Below, piece by piece: positions 24,980 through 33,687 of a DNA stretch of 64,000 bases. Every line of letters starts with the position of its first letter. Position 1 is the stretch's first letter. Made by a program: the position numbers and the translations under genes. The stretch lies in the NCBI GenBank assembly GCA_016935985.1, contig JAFGPW010000004.1, positions 62,001 to 126,000 of the forward strand, written 5' to 3'. This DNA is from Candidatus Woesearchaeota archaeon. GTDB taxonomy: Archaea; Nanobdellota; Nanobdellia; Woesearchaeales; JAFGPW01. The notes under the pieces are model-generated. The model had not been told where the DNA came from and made no database searches. It saw only the letters and a program-made list of their open reading frames with translations.

Positions 24980-27900
24980 GCGAGACGACCTTGCTCATGC
25001 CGAGCTCGTTCATGGACACGCCGTAGAGGTTGTCCGCCTCCGATATCACGCCGTCGTTGTGCGAGATGATGACGTACTGCGCGCGCGAGACGTAGCGGCG
25101 GATGAGCGCCGCGAGCTTCTCGGAGTTCCTCTTGTCGAGCGCCGCGTCGACCTCGTCGAGCACGTAGAACGACGCGGGCTCGAACTCCTGGATCGCGAAG
25201 ATGAAGGCGAGCGCGGTCATCGTCTTCTCGCCGCCGGAGAGCGAGCGGATGTCCATGAACTTCTTCGAGGTGATGCGCACCTTGATGCCCATGCCGCCCT
25301 CGAACGGAGTCTCAGGAGTCTCGAGCTCGAGGTAGGCGTCGCCCTTGGTCGAGAGAGCGGAGAAGATCTTCTGGAAGTGCTCGTTCACCGCGGCGAAGGT
25401 CTTCATGAAGAGTCCCTTCTTCTTCGCCTCGATCTCGTTCATCATGAGCAGCACGTCGTCCTTTTCCGCCATCAGCTTCTCCCTCTTCTGGGTGAGCTTA
25501 GTGTACTCCTTCTCGACGTTGTCGTAGACCTCGAGCGCCTTCAGGTTGACGGTCCCCATCTGCTCGACGAGCCGCTCGAACTCGTTGATCTGGCGCTTCA
25601 GGCCCAGCTCGGTCGCCTTCTCTAGGAGCTCGACCCCCTCATATTTCCTGAAGCCCTCGCGGAGCCCGGCGAGCTCCGCCTCCACGCGCGCGTTCTCGAG
25701 GCCGATCGCGTTTATCCTGTGCTCCTCGCCGCGCGCCTGCTCCTCCTTCAGGATGATCGCGTTCTCCGCCTTCTGGAGGAGGTCGTTCGCCTCGTTCCTC
25801 TTCGCGAAGAGGTCCTTGTACTTGGCGTAGAACTCCTTCTCCTTCTCCTCGAGCCCCATGAGCGTCTCCCGCTTCTCCGCCATCCCCTCCTGGAGCGCCT
25901 TCTTCTCCTCGGAAAAGCCCTGCTTCTCCTTCTCGAGCCCCTTCTGCACCTTCGCGATCCTGTCCATCTCCGGCTGGAGGAGCCCGGTCCGCTGCGAGGC
26001 GATGTTCTTGATGTCGGCGTTCACGGCGGCGAGCTCCTCGCGGAGCTCCGAGCGCTTCTCCTCGAAGGTGTTGAGCTCGGCGAGGACCGCAGGGTTGCGC
26101 AGCTCGCTGATGCGGCCCTTGACCTGCTGCTTCCGTATCTTCGTCTGCGCGAGCTCGGCGTTCGTCGCGGTGATCCCCTGCTGCAGCTCGCCGATGCGCC
26201 TGTCGACGGCCCGCGCCTGCTCGGCGATCTTTCGCTTCTCGAGCTTCGAGGCGTCGAGGTCGTGGGTGTCGAGGTGCAAGCCCTTCTCGGTCTTGATGAT
26301 CTCGCCCTCGAGGTTCGCCTTGAACTCCCGGAGCGACACGATCCGCTCCTCGACCTCGTCCTTCCGTTTCATGAGGATTGAGAGCAGGCGCTGGTTCTCT
26401 TCCACCTTCTCCTCCGCGCGCTTGAGCTGCTCCGCGGTCTCCTTCTCCTGGAAGCCGAGGCCCTTCGCCTTCTGCCGGAAGCCGCCCTGCATCGCGCCCG
26501 AGACCTCTGCGAGGTCGCCGTCGAGCGTCACCATGCGCACGAGCCCGATGCCGATGCGCCGCGCGACGGTCAGGTCGTCGACGACGAGCGTCGAGCCGAA
26601 GACGTAGGAGAAGACGTTCTTGTACTTGGGCTGGAAGGACATCAGGTCGGTCGCGAAGCCGTGGACCCCTTTGCCCTTCGCGAGCTTGTGCACCTGCTCG
26701 CTCGGCCGCACGGGCTTGATCTTGTTCAGGGGAAGGAACGTCGCGGTCCCAAACCGGTTCTTCTTCAGGAAGCTGATGCACGCCACTGCCACCCGGTCGT
26801 CCTCGACGACGACGCTTGCGATCTTCGGGCCCGCCGCCACCTCGAGGGCCAGGGAATACCTCGCCGGGACGTTGCCGAGCTCGGTCACCGCGCCGTGGAT
26901 GCCCCGGATCGAGCCCTTCTGCCCGAGGATCTTCTGGACGGCGATGCCGCCGGCGATCCGCTCCTGGATGCCCGCCCGCTTGGCGCTCAGCTTCTCGAAG
27001 TCCTCGGACGCCGCCTGCAGGTGCGCCCTGATGTTGCCCGCCTGCGCCGCGAGTGAGGACGATTCGTTGAGCAGCTTCGAGAGCTCGCCCGCCGCCTTCT
27101 TGAACTCGGTCCTCTTCTGCTTGAGCGCGAGGAGCTCGTCCTTGTGCTCCTTCTCGAGTTCGAGCACCTTCGCGACGCGCTCGTCGATCGCGGCCAGCTG
27201 GAACTCGAGCTTGTCCTTCTCGCGCAGGAGCTCCTGCTGCTCCTCGCGCAGCCCCGCGATCTCGTGCTGCTTCTCGTCCGCCGCCTTCTCGATGCCGTCG
27301 AGCTCCTGCTCGATCTCGTGGAGCGAGGCCATGTTGTTCTTGTCCTTGAAGGCGTCGATCCGCTTCTGGAGCTCGGCCTGCTCCCTCTCGATCTGCTTCT
27401 TGCGCCGCTCGAGCCCCTCGAGTTCCTTCGCCTGCCCCGTGAGCTTCTCCCGGATCTCGGCGAGCGAGAGGTCGAGCTGGCCCTTCCGCTGGTCGACCCG
27501 CGCGACCTCGTTGTCGCAGGCGGCGATGCGGTTCTTCGCCTCGCCGATCTCGACCCTGATCTGCTCGAGCTCCTTGTGGATCCGCACCTGGTCCTTCTCG
27601 CCCTTCTCCTCGACCTCCTTGGATATGTCGTCGAGGGCCTTCTTGTGGCGCTTGACCTCCTCCTTCAGCCTCGCGATCTCGGCCTCGAGCTTCTTCACCG
27701 CGTCCGCATGCGCGCCCATCTTCTCGTCGAACGACCGCTTCTCCGCCTCGCGCTTCCCGATATCCATGTGGATGAGGGTCGCCTTGCTCGCCTGCACCTT
27801 GCCCTCGAGGTCCTTGTAGCGCTTCGCCTGGCTGCACTCCTTCTTGAGCTCCTCGAGGTAGGTCTTGCGCTCGGAGAGGATGATCTCCGCCTCGTTGAGC

Positions 27901-28463
27901 CTCGCCTCCACCTTCTCGAACTCCCTGATCGCCTTCAGCTTCTTCTCCTCGTAGATCGAGATGCCGGCGATCTCCTCGACGATGCCGCGCCGCTCGACCG
28001 TGCTCATCTCGACGAACCGCACGATGTCCCCTTGGAGGATGATGTTGTAGCCGTCGGGGTCGATCCGCGCGATCGAGAGCAGGTCGAGGATCTGCTGCCG
28101 GGTGCGGGCCTTGTCGTTGATCTTGTAGACCGAGACGCCGTCGGACCGCACGATGCGGGAGATCTTGATCTCCTTCTCCTCGGAGGGGAAAGTCTTTCCC
28201 GAATTGTCGAAGTAGATGGAGACCTCACCCTCTTTTGCCGGCTGCTTGGTCTTGCCGCCGTTGTAGATGAGGTTCGCCTGCTTCTCGGCGCGCAGGCCCT
28301 TGGCCGATGCCTTGCCGAGCACGAAGCAGATGGCGTCGATGACGTTGGACTTGCCGCTGCCGTTGGGGCCGAGAACGCAGTTGAACTTCTCGCCGAAGAC
28401 TATGTCGGTCCGCTGGGCGAAGGACTTGAACCCCTTCATGGAGAGCTTGAGTATCCGCGTCAT
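24969..28463 (-). CDS. smc: Chromosome segregation protein SMC
   Basis: 1164 residues, the usual SMC length. Walker A is GPNGSGKS at 32-39, coiled coil occupies roughly 170-500 and 660-1000, and a glycine-containing hinge lies between about 500 and 660 (GSIRGIHGAVTELG). The C-terminal ABC signature is LSGGEK (1075-1080) with Walker B FYVLDEVDAALD. It forms a ring dimer that compacts and separates DNA. No kleisin (ScpA) or ScpB gene is in the window. The promoter (28516-28529, minus) implies a leader of about 35 bases with a GAGG ribosome site. Confidence 0.97.
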   Translation of the reverse strand: MTRILKLSMKGFKSFAQRTDIVFGEKFNCVLGPNGSGKSNVIDAICFVLGKASAKGLRAEKQANLIYNGGKTKQPAKEGEVSIYFDNSGKTFPSEEKEIKISRIVRSDGVSVYKINDKARTRQQILDLLSIARIDPDGYNIILQGDIVRFVEMSTVERRGIVEEIAGISIYEEKKLKAIREFEKVEARLNEAEIILSERKTYLEELKKECSQAKRYKDLEGKVQASKATLIHMDIGKREAEKRSFDEKMGAHADAVKKLEAEIARLKEEVKRHKKALDDISKEVEEKGEKDQVRIHKELEQIRVEIGEAKNRIAACDNEVARVDQRKGQLDLSLAEIREKLTGQAKELEGLERRKKQIEREQAELQKRIDAFKDKNNMASLHEIEQELDGIEKAADEKQHEIAGLREEQQELLREKDKLEFQLAAIDERVAKVLELEKEHKDELLALKQKRTEFKKAAGELSKLLNESSSLAAQAGNIRAHLQAASEDFEKLSAKRAGIQERIAGGIAVQKILGQKGSIRGIHGAVTELGNVPARYSLALEVAAGPKIASVVVEDDRVAVACISFLKKNRFGTATFLPLNKIKPVRPSEQVHKLAKGKGVHGFATDLMSFQPKYKNVFSYVFGSTLVVDDLTVARRIGIGLVRMVTLDGDLAEVSGAMQGGFRQKAKGLGFQEKETAEQLKRAEEKVEENQRLLSILMKRKDEVEERIVSLREFKANLEGEIIKTEKGLHLDTHDLDASKLEKRKIAEQARAVDRRIGELQQGITATNAELAQTKIRKQQVKGRISELRNPAVLAELNTFEEKRSELREELAAVNADIKNIASQRTGLLQPEMDRIAKVQKGLEKEKQGFSEEKKALQEGMAEKRETLMGLEEKEKEFYAKYKDLFAKRNEANDLLQKAENAIILKEEQARGEEHRINAIGLENARVEAELAGLREGFRKYEGVELLEKATELGLKRQINEFERLVEQMGTVNLKALEVYDNVEKEYTKLTQKREKLMAEKDDVLLMMNEIEAKKKGLFMKTFAAVNEHFQKIFSALSTKGDAYLELETPETPFEGGMGIKVRITSKKFMDIRSLSGGEKTMTALAFIFAIQEFEPASFYVLDEVDAALDKRNSEKLAALIRRYVSRAQYVIISHNDGVISEADNLYGVSMNELGMSKVVSLRI

Positions 28464-28515
28464 CTACTGTCCTCTTGTGTGCGTTGGCCGGCGAGAATGG
28501 ACCTCGTCTTTGTGG

Positions 28516-28529
28516 GATTTTATATACTG
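28516..28529 (-). promoter_or_regulatory. TATA box of smc
   Basis: On the minus strand CAGTATATAAAATC lies about 60 bases before the smc ATG at 28463. It shares the spacer with the plus-strand promoter of 28636. Confidence 0.5.
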
Positions 28530-28583
28530 TTTGCGGATTCATATATATACCTTTTGGCGAGAGGAGGCCAGTGGCTTTTATTA

Positions 28584-28603
28584 TTTCTATATTGAAAATA
28601 ATT
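28584..28603. promoter_or_regulatory. Shared 20-base dyad operator, site A
   Basis: TTTCTATATTGAAAATAATT: its reverse complement occurs exactly at 39627-39646. The core TTTC-TATATT-GAAA is an imperfect palindrome. It lies directly upstream of the TATA box (AGTATAAAT, 28611-28619) of the 28636 gene, the usual place for an archaeal activator or repressor site. Confidence 0.55.
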
Positions 28604-28635
28604 AGGGAAAAGTATAAATGGGTGTTGCCCCTTTC

Positions 28636-29277
28636 ATGTCAGGAGTATCGCCGGCGACAGAGATGCCACCCCCCAGCGAAGAAGCATTGAAGGAATTCCT
28701 GCTCCATACGCTCCAGCATTCTTTCCATGTCGAATATTATCGTGAATGCCTCGCTATCCCCCAGGCAGAGATCTGGATTCCGCACGACATCGCCGGGCCC
28801 TATAACAAGTTCAGCCCGCTGATCGCCCTCGGGATGGCGCTCGAGTACATGCCGGGAGGGGAGCGGCGGTACAGGCCGCTGATCCAGGAGGCTATCACCA
28901 AGCACCGCACCCAGCTGCACCATCGGCGCTGGAACCGGCCGAACGGCACTGCGACCGAGGACGACATGCGCTTCGGCGCGGTCGACACCATCTGTTCGCT
29001 CCTCGAGGACCGCAACTACAACGGCGGATCCCGCCCGTTCGAGGGGATCATCCAGGTGGCCAGGGACTTCCCCGATGCGAAGAAGCACCAGCAGTTCTAC
29101 ATCGGCACGATGCTCCAGGTGATGTACGATGTCGAACGGCCGCCGATCAAGGAGATAGCGCGGCTCTGCGGGTTCCCGAACGTCGGGGTGCCGGAACAGG
29201 TCTACCAGAAGATGATCGAGACGACCGACCGGGCGCTCGCGGCGTTCCAGAGATACGGGTATGAGGACCTCGCCTAG
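28636..29277 (+). CDS. Unknown protein, possibly DUF5662/HD-like
   Basis: 213 residues from the ATG that sits 24 bases after the TATA box. It has ordered histidines and aspartates (HTLQHSFHVEYY, IPHDIAGPYNKFSP, ITKHRTQLHHRRWN) that recall the DUF5662 family and, more loosely, HD-type metal phosphohydrolases. I am not sure of this. The C-terminal half is helical. Its promoter carries the dyad motif shared with 39627, so its expression is probably controlled by a specific regulator. Confidence 0.55.
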   Translation: MSGVSPATEMPPPSEEALKEFLLHTLQHSFHVEYYRECLAIPQAEIWIPHDIAGPYNKFSPLIALGMALEYMPGGERRYRPLIQEAITKHRTQLHHRRWNRPNGTATEDDMRFGAVDTICSLLEDRNYNGGSRPFEGIIQVARDFPDAKKHQQFYIGTMLQVMYDVERPPIKEIARLCGFPNVGVPEQVYQKMIETTDRALAAFQRYGYEDLA

Positions 29278-29924
29278 AAATCGGAGATCCCCTTCTGCGC
29301 CTTCCTCTGCGCCACCCTCACATAGCTCTTCCAGGTCTTCCTGAAGAAGGGGTACTTGTCATGGTTCCGTTCGAGGAACCGTTGTGTCAGGGGATCCGCC
29401 GGGTAGCCGCTGCCGAACTGGACGTTGTGCCTCCTCTTGATGTCCTCGATCTCGCGGTCGCGAACGACCTTCGCGATGATCGACGCCGCCGATACGACCG
29501 GATAGAGGAGATCCGCCTTGTGCTCTGCCCGGATCGTCATGTCCTTTTCCAGGCCCTGCCGCACGCGCGCGACGTACGCCTCCGTGTTCGGGCTCGGGCA
29601 GTCGAGGATCGCGCGGTCCGGCGCCAGCCTATTCAGCAGCGCGGTCGAGGTGTCGGCCTCGAGCCAGTTGAGGTTGGTGGATGGCGAGCGAAGCGCGGCG
29701 TCGATCTCCGCTGGCTGCAGGACGATGATATGGTGCCGCTTGGCTATCCTCTTGATGCGCTCGAAGAGCCCCTCGCGCTGGCGCGGGGTGAGGAGCTTTG
29801 AGTCCTTGACCCCGATCCTCGCGAGCTCGTCCTCATCCTTCTCGTCGATGCAGACGCCTGCCATCACCATGGGCCCGATCACCGGACCGCGTCCCGCCTC
29901 CTCGATGCCGCAGACGATCGCCAT
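29274..29924 (-). CDS. rnhB: Ribonuclease HII
   Basis: 216 residues, normal for archaeal RNase HII, which cuts the RNA strand of RNA-DNA hybrids and removes single ribonucleotides. Motifs seen are CGIEEAGRGPVIGP, VKDSKLL, AILDCPSPN and HKADLLYPVVSAASIIAKV. The first catalytic position is Glu where the family normally has Asp (DEAGRG); the other three acidic residues are kept. The start at 29924 is 25 bases from a TATA box and matches family N termini. Confidence 0.93.
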   Translation of the reverse strand: MAIVCGIEEAGRGPVIGPMVMAGVCIDEKDEDELARIGVKDSKLLTPRQREGLFERIKRIAKRHHIIVLQPAEIDAALRSPSTNLNWLEADTSTALLNRLAPDRAILDCPSPNTEAYVARVRQGLEKDMTIRAEHKADLLYPVVSAASIIAKVVRDREIEDIKRRHNVQFGSGYPADPLTQRFLERNHDKYPFFRKTWKSYVRVAQRKAQKGISDF

Positions 29925-29940
29925 GGGAGGCATGAATCAA

Positions 29941-29955
29941 AAGGTTTATTTAAAC
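29941..29955. promoter_or_regulatory. Bidirectional TATA region
   Basis: AAGGTTTATTTAAACCC has near-symmetric GGTTTA/TAAACC arms and lies about 25 bases before the RNase HII ATG (29924, minus) and 28 before the GDPD ATG (29975, plus), so one element may serve both leaderless genes. Confidence 0.55.
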
Positions 29956-29974
29956 CCTTTCCCTAGGAAGCGCC

Positions 29975-30688
29975 ATGGAAGGGATCGAGATATGGGCGCA
30001 CCGCGGCGTGCATGACCGGCATCCGGAGAACAGCATGGCTGCGTTCGAGGAGGCGGTGAGCAGGAAGGTGACCGGCATCGAGCTCGATGCGCGCCTCACC
30101 AAGGACGGCGAGCTCGTCGTGCTCCACGACGCCGCGCTCTGCAGGACGTCCACAGGAACGGGGCCGGTGCGTCGTCGGACCGCCGCGCATGTCGCCGGGC
30201 TGCGGCTCAGGAAGGGAGGGCGGGAGACCGGAGAGGGCATCCCGACGCTCGAGGAGGCTGTCCTCAGGCTCAAGCGCACGGTGCGGCTGAACATCGAGCT
30301 CAAGTGCACGCACGCGACGGCCGCGAAGACCGCCGACCGGGCCATCGCGCTCCTCAAGAGGCACCTCATCTCCGACCAGGCGATGATCACCTCGTTCTCG
30401 AAGGCCGCTGTGATCATGGTGAAGAAGAGGCTCCCTCGCACGACCGTCGGGCTCATACGCCTGCTCCCCTGCATCCCTAAGGAGCTCGTCGGCATCGCCG
30501 ACGCGTTCGTGCTCTACCACCGCTTCCTCGGCAGGAGCATGGTCAGCCGGCTGCACCGGAAGGGGAAGAGGGTGTACGCGTTCGCGCCGAGCACCGGGGG
30601 GCCGCTTCGCCGGATGCGCCGCATCGGCGTCGACGGCGTCATCACCGACGACGTGGATCTCGCGATGTCTGTCCTGCGACCGCGGTGA
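29975..30688 (+). CDS. Glycerophosphodiester phosphodiesterase
   Basis: 237 residues with the GDPD TIM-barrel motifs: IWAHRGVHDRHPENSMAAF (catalytic His and Arg), GIELDARLTKDGELVVLHD (metal Glu, Asp and second His), NIELK, and GVDGVITDD at the end. It hydrolyses glycerophosphodiesters to glycerol phosphate and an alcohol, in lipid turnover. No signal peptide is seen, so it is cytosolic. Its 3' end overlaps the convergent dus gene by about 47 bases. Confidence 0.9.
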   Translation: MEGIEIWAHRGVHDRHPENSMAAFEEAVSRKVTGIELDARLTKDGELVVLHDAALCRTSTGTGPVRRRTAAHVAGLRLRKGGRETGEGIPTLEEAVLRLKRTVRLNIELKCTHATAAKTADRAIALLKRHLISDQAMITSFSKAAVIMVKKRLPRTTVGLIRLLPCIPKELVGIADAFVLYHRFLGRSMVSRLHRKGKRVYAFAPSTGGPLRRMRRIGVDGVITDDVDLAMSVLRPR

Positions 30689-31604
30689 GGATCCGCCCTA
30701 TCTCGTCGACCGTGCGTGCCGTGTTGAGCTGCGCCCGCAGCCTTCCCCCGCCGACCGTGCCCTTGGTGAAGACCTGCGCCTGGCCCTTGAGCTGCGGCAT
30801 CGTATAATCAAACCCCTCCGCGATCGCGAGGTAGTCGTTGGCGAGCGCGATCCGCTCTGCGTCGGAGAGCGTGCGGTAGGATCCCTCCGTGAGGAAGCCG
30901 TCCGTCTGCCTGAAGATATAGGGATTACCCATCGCGGCTCTCCCGATCATCACGTAGTCGCAGCCGGTCTCGTCGAGCATCGCCTTCGCGCGCTCGGGCG
31001 AGGTGATGTCGCCGTTCCCGAGAACAGGGACAGAGACCGCTTCCTTCACCTTCCGGATCCATTCCCACTCCGCCGGCTTGTCGTAGCTCTGGGTATACGG
31101 CCGCGCGTGCACCGTCACCGCCGCACCTCCCGCATCCTCGACAGCCTGGGCGACCGCGACGCAGGTGTATTCCCTCTTCGAGGGGCCGAGCCTGATCTTC
31201 ACGGTCACCGGCACAGAGAGCGCGTCGACGAGCGCCGCCACGATGCGTCCGATGCGCGCAGGATCTTTCAGGAGCGCAGCCCCCGCGCCTCCGCGGACGA
31301 TCTTCGCCGCCGGGCAGCCGCAGTTGAGGTCTATGAGATCGACCTTCGCCTCCATCATCGAGGCCGCCTCGACGAGCCGGTCGGGATCGTCGCCGAAGAT
31401 CTGGAGGGCTTTCGGCGACTCCTCATCCGCGAACTGGAGATAGCGCAGGGTCTCGGGATTCTTTCGGAGGATAGCCTCCGCTGAGACGAGCTCGGTCACG
31501 CACATCCCGGCGCCGAGGCGCTGCGCGAGCACCCTGAACGCGACGTCGGTGTAGCCGGCGAGCGGCGCGAGGCAGGCCTTCGCCTTGAGAGGGGGGAAGC
31601 GCAT
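30642..31604 (-). CDS. dus: tRNA-dihydrouridine synthase
   Basis: 320 residues, FMN TIM-barrel type. Seen are LAPLAGYTDVAFR, the catalytic cysteine in DLNCGCPAAKIVRGGAGAALL, VTVKIRLG, VTVHARP and the FMN-phosphate site NGDITSPERAK/VMIGRAAMGNP. It reduces specific tRNA uridines to dihydrouridine with NADPH. Start 31604 is 26 bases after a TATA-like element at 31627-31636 on the minus strand. Upstream in-frame codons lack homologous content. Confidence 0.92.
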   Translation of the reverse strand: MRFPPLKAKACLAPLAGYTDVAFRVLAQRLGAGMCVTELVSAEAILRKNPETLRYLQFADEESPKALQIFGDDPDRLVEAASMMEAKVDLIDLNCGCPAAKIVRGGAGAALLKDPARIGRIVAALVDALSVPVTVKIRLGPSKREYTCVAVAQAVEDAGGAAVTVHARPYTQSYDKPAEWEWIRKVKEAVSVPVLGNGDITSPERAKAMLDETGCDYVMIGRAAMGNPYIFRQTDGFLTEGSYRTLSDAERIALANDYLAIAEGFDYTMPQLKGQAQVFTKGTVGGGRLRAQLNTARTVDEIGRILTAVAGQTSRDPRRR

Positions 31605-31626
31605 GGCTGCCGGACAATCCTCCCCT

Positions 31627-31668
31627 GTTAAAAAGCTTGCCCTAATGCCGGAGCAAGGTTTAAATAGA
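31627..31668. promoter_or_regulatory. Divergent promoters of dus and glucan phosphorylase
   Basis: GCTTTTTAAC (minus, 31627-31636) serves dus. GGTTTAAATAG (plus, 31658-31668) precedes the phosphorylase ATG at 31745 by about 80 bases, implying a leader of about 50 bases. Confidence 0.5.
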
Positions 31669-31744
31669 GGCCCTGCGCGACATGGAGGTGTGGGCACGCG
31701 GAACGCCTCATGAGTGATGGCAGCGCCGTGAAGGTCAAGCAGCA

Positions 31745-33412
31745 ATGACAGCACCGACAGTCACGCTCTTCTCGATGGAGATAGGCCTGAAGTCGAGCAT
31801 CCCCACCTATTCCGGCGGGCTCGGCGTGCTCGCCGGCGACCTGGTGCGCTCCTTCGCCGACCGTGGCTACCCGGTCGTCTTCGTCTCGCTCCTGCCCAGC
31901 CACGGCTATGTCAGGCAGGTCATCGAGGACGGCTGGCAGCGCGACCGCGCCCAGGTCTGGCGGCCCGAGGCGGAGATGACGCTCACCGATGCCAGAGCGA
32001 AGCTATCCATCGCCGGGAAGGAGGTGACGGTCCGCGGATGGGAGCACGTCGTCGGCAGGAATGACCATGCCGTCCCCGGCTATCTCCTCGACACCTCGCT
32101 CAACGGGGATCTCGGGGGCAACAACTTCACCCGGACGCTCTACGGCGCAGGGAAAGAGTATCGGCTCGTCCAGGAGACCATCCTCGGCATCGGCGGCCTG
32201 CGGCTGCTGCGCGAGCTCGGCCATGGCGACATCAGGGTCTTCCATCTCAACGAGGGGCACGCGGCGCTGCTCAGCCTCGAGCGCATGCGCGAGGAAGGAG
32301 GCGACCTCGAGAAGGTGATCGAGCGGAACGTCTTCACCATCCACACCCCGGTCCAGGCAGGGCACGACATCTTCGAGTGGAGGACGGTCGAGCAGTTCCT
32401 CGAGCCCGAGCTCTTAACGCATCTGAGGCGCATCGGCGAGACGCACGATCTCGGAAGAGAGGAGCTGCACATGACGCGGCTCGCGCTCGCGACCTCGCGG
32501 TACCATAACGCGGTGTCGGAGAAGCACGGCGAGGTCACGCGCCAGATGTTCCCCGGCTACGACTTCGACGTCATCACCAACGGCGTCCACCACCTGACCT
32601 GGACATCGCCGCCGGTGCAGGCCCTCTACGACGAGCGTGTTCCGGACTGGCGGAAGGAGCCAGCGCGCCTTCGCGGGGCGCTGCTCCCGCTCGCGAGGGT
32701 CGAGGAAGCGCGCATGCTAGCGAAGCGGAGACTCATCGAGTACCTGCAGAACATGCACGATATCCCGCTGGACCCCGACATCTTCACGATCGGCTTCGCC
32801 CGGCGAGCCTCGCTCTACAAGAGGGCCAACCTCATCTTCCACAACACCGACAAGCTCAAGGAGGCGGTCGGTGAGCGCCATATCCAGATCCTCTACGCAG
32901 GGAAGGCGCATCCGAGCGACGAGCCAGCGAAAGAGCTCATCAAGCAGATCAACGATTACGGCGCATCCCTGAAGGGATCGCATATCAATGTCATATTCGT
33001 CCCCAACTATAATATGGACGTGGGCGCGTTCCTCACCGCCGGGGTGGACCTCTGGCTCAACACCCCTGAGCGGCTGCGAGAGGCGTGCGGCACCAGCGGG
33101 ATGAAAGCGGCCTTCAACTTCGTCCCCAACTTCTCGGTGCTCGACGGCTGGTGGGACGAGGCGTGGCAGGAGGGCGATGTCAACGGTTGGGCGATCGGTC
33201 CGAGATCGCCGAAAGGCATCAACCTTCCGTCCAACAGCCAGGATGATGCCGATGCGCTCTACTGGGTCCTCAACAATCTCATCCTGCCCAGGTATTACGA
33301 GAAGCACAACGATTTCCTGAAGGTCGGGCGCGCGACCTCGAAGTACGACGCCTCGTACTACAACACGCACCGGGTCGTGGATGATTACTGGAAGAAGGCC
33401 TATCTTCTCTGA
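31745..33412 (+). CDS. Alpha-glucan (glycogen/maltodextrin) phosphorylase
   Basis: 555 residues, the short GT35 form common in archaea. Motifs are FSMEIGL...IPTYSGGLGVLAGD at the start, FHLNEGHAAL, NGVHHLTW, GFARRASLYKRANLIF, and the pyridoxal-phosphate lysine in ACGTSGMKAAFNFVPNFSVLDGWWDE. It releases glucose-1-phosphate from alpha-1,4-glucans in the cytosol. No other glycogen gene is adjacent. It ends just before the element and initiator tRNA on the opposite strand. Confidence 0.93.
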   Translation: MTAPTVTLFSMEIGLKSSIPTYSGGLGVLAGDLVRSFADRGYPVVFVSLLPSHGYVRQVIEDGWQRDRAQVWRPEAEMTLTDARAKLSIAGKEVTVRGWEHVVGRNDHAVPGYLLDTSLNGDLGGNNFTRTLYGAGKEYRLVQETILGIGGLRLLRELGHGDIRVFHLNEGHAALLSLERMREEGGDLEKVIERNVFTIHTPVQAGHDIFEWRTVEQFLEPELLTHLRRIGETHDLGREELHMTRLALATSRYHNAVSEKHGEVTRQMFPGYDFDVITNGVHHLTWTSPPVQALYDERVPDWRKEPARLRGALLPLARVEEARMLAKRRLIEYLQNMHDIPLDPDIFTIGFARRASLYKRANLIFHNTDKLKEAVGERHIQILYAGKAHPSDEPAKELIKQINDYGASLKGSHINVIFVPNYNMDVGAFLTAGVDLWLNTPERLREACGTSGMKAAFNFVPNFSVLDGWWDEAWQEGDVNGWAIGPRSPKGINLPSNSQDDADALYWVLNNLILPRYYEKHNDFLKVGRATSKYDASYYNTHRVVDDYWKKAYLL

Positions 33413-33423
33413 AGGTTTATAAT

Positions 33424-33588
33424 GATAGCGGAGGGAGGATTCGAACCAATGGTTTCGTCCATTGACACCGATGCGGATCACCGCTATCGCGTCGATCCGC
33501 GCTGAGCGGGGCTGAGCGACGCGAATGCCCCACACGTCCCTTTAGGTTCTATCCTTTTGAAAAGGATAGCGGAGGGAGGATTTGAACC
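33424..33588 (-). repeat. Direct repeats of the tRNA-Met 3' end
   Basis: The tRNA-Met T-arm/acceptor segment (33565-33588, extending four bases past the tRNA as CTATC) recurs at 33424-33447, 141 bases away, with one mismatch in 24. The second copy lacks the rest of the tRNA. This is the same arrangement as after tRNA-Ser(CGA). Confidence 0.85.
33447..33569 (-). other. tRNA-anchored hairpin element, copy 2
   Basis: Read on the minus strand, the order is the same as in copy 1. H1 (33549-33569) has the same 21 bases. H2 (33506-33533) has stem GTGGGGC/GCCCCGC. H3 (33473-33500) has stem GCGGATC/GATCCGC. H4 (33447-33464) is CAATGG-ACGAAA-CCATTG. H3 has wholly different bases from copy 1 but the same seven paired positions. 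H4 differs by one compensated pair, and its loop ACGAAA is unchanged. No protein is encoded. Confidence 0.75.
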
Positions 33589-33641
33589 TCCGACCTGTGG
33601 GTTATGAGCCCACCGGGCACTCCTGACTGCCCTACCCCGCT
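33567..33641 (-). tRNA. Initiator tRNA-Met (CAU)
   Basis: On the minus strand the acceptor AGCGGGG pairs with CTCCGCT, discriminator A. The anticodon stem GTGGG/CCCAC has three consecutive G-C pairs next to the loop CTCATAA (anticodon CAT), and A1-U72 starts the acceptor; both are archaeal initiator features. The T arm is GGAGG-TTCAAAT-CCTCC. A TATA box lies at 33677-33687. The 3' end runs into the hairpin element. Confidence 0.92.
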
Positions 33642-33687
33642 ATGGAGAAAGGGAATATGCCCGTAAATCGGGCTCCCTTTATAAAAG

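Noticed and set aside
25639-27837. A 732-codon open frame antisense-shifted within smc.
   Set aside because: It is an out-of-frame shadow of the SMC coiled-coil codons, with low-complexity Arg/Gly-rich translation and no domain.
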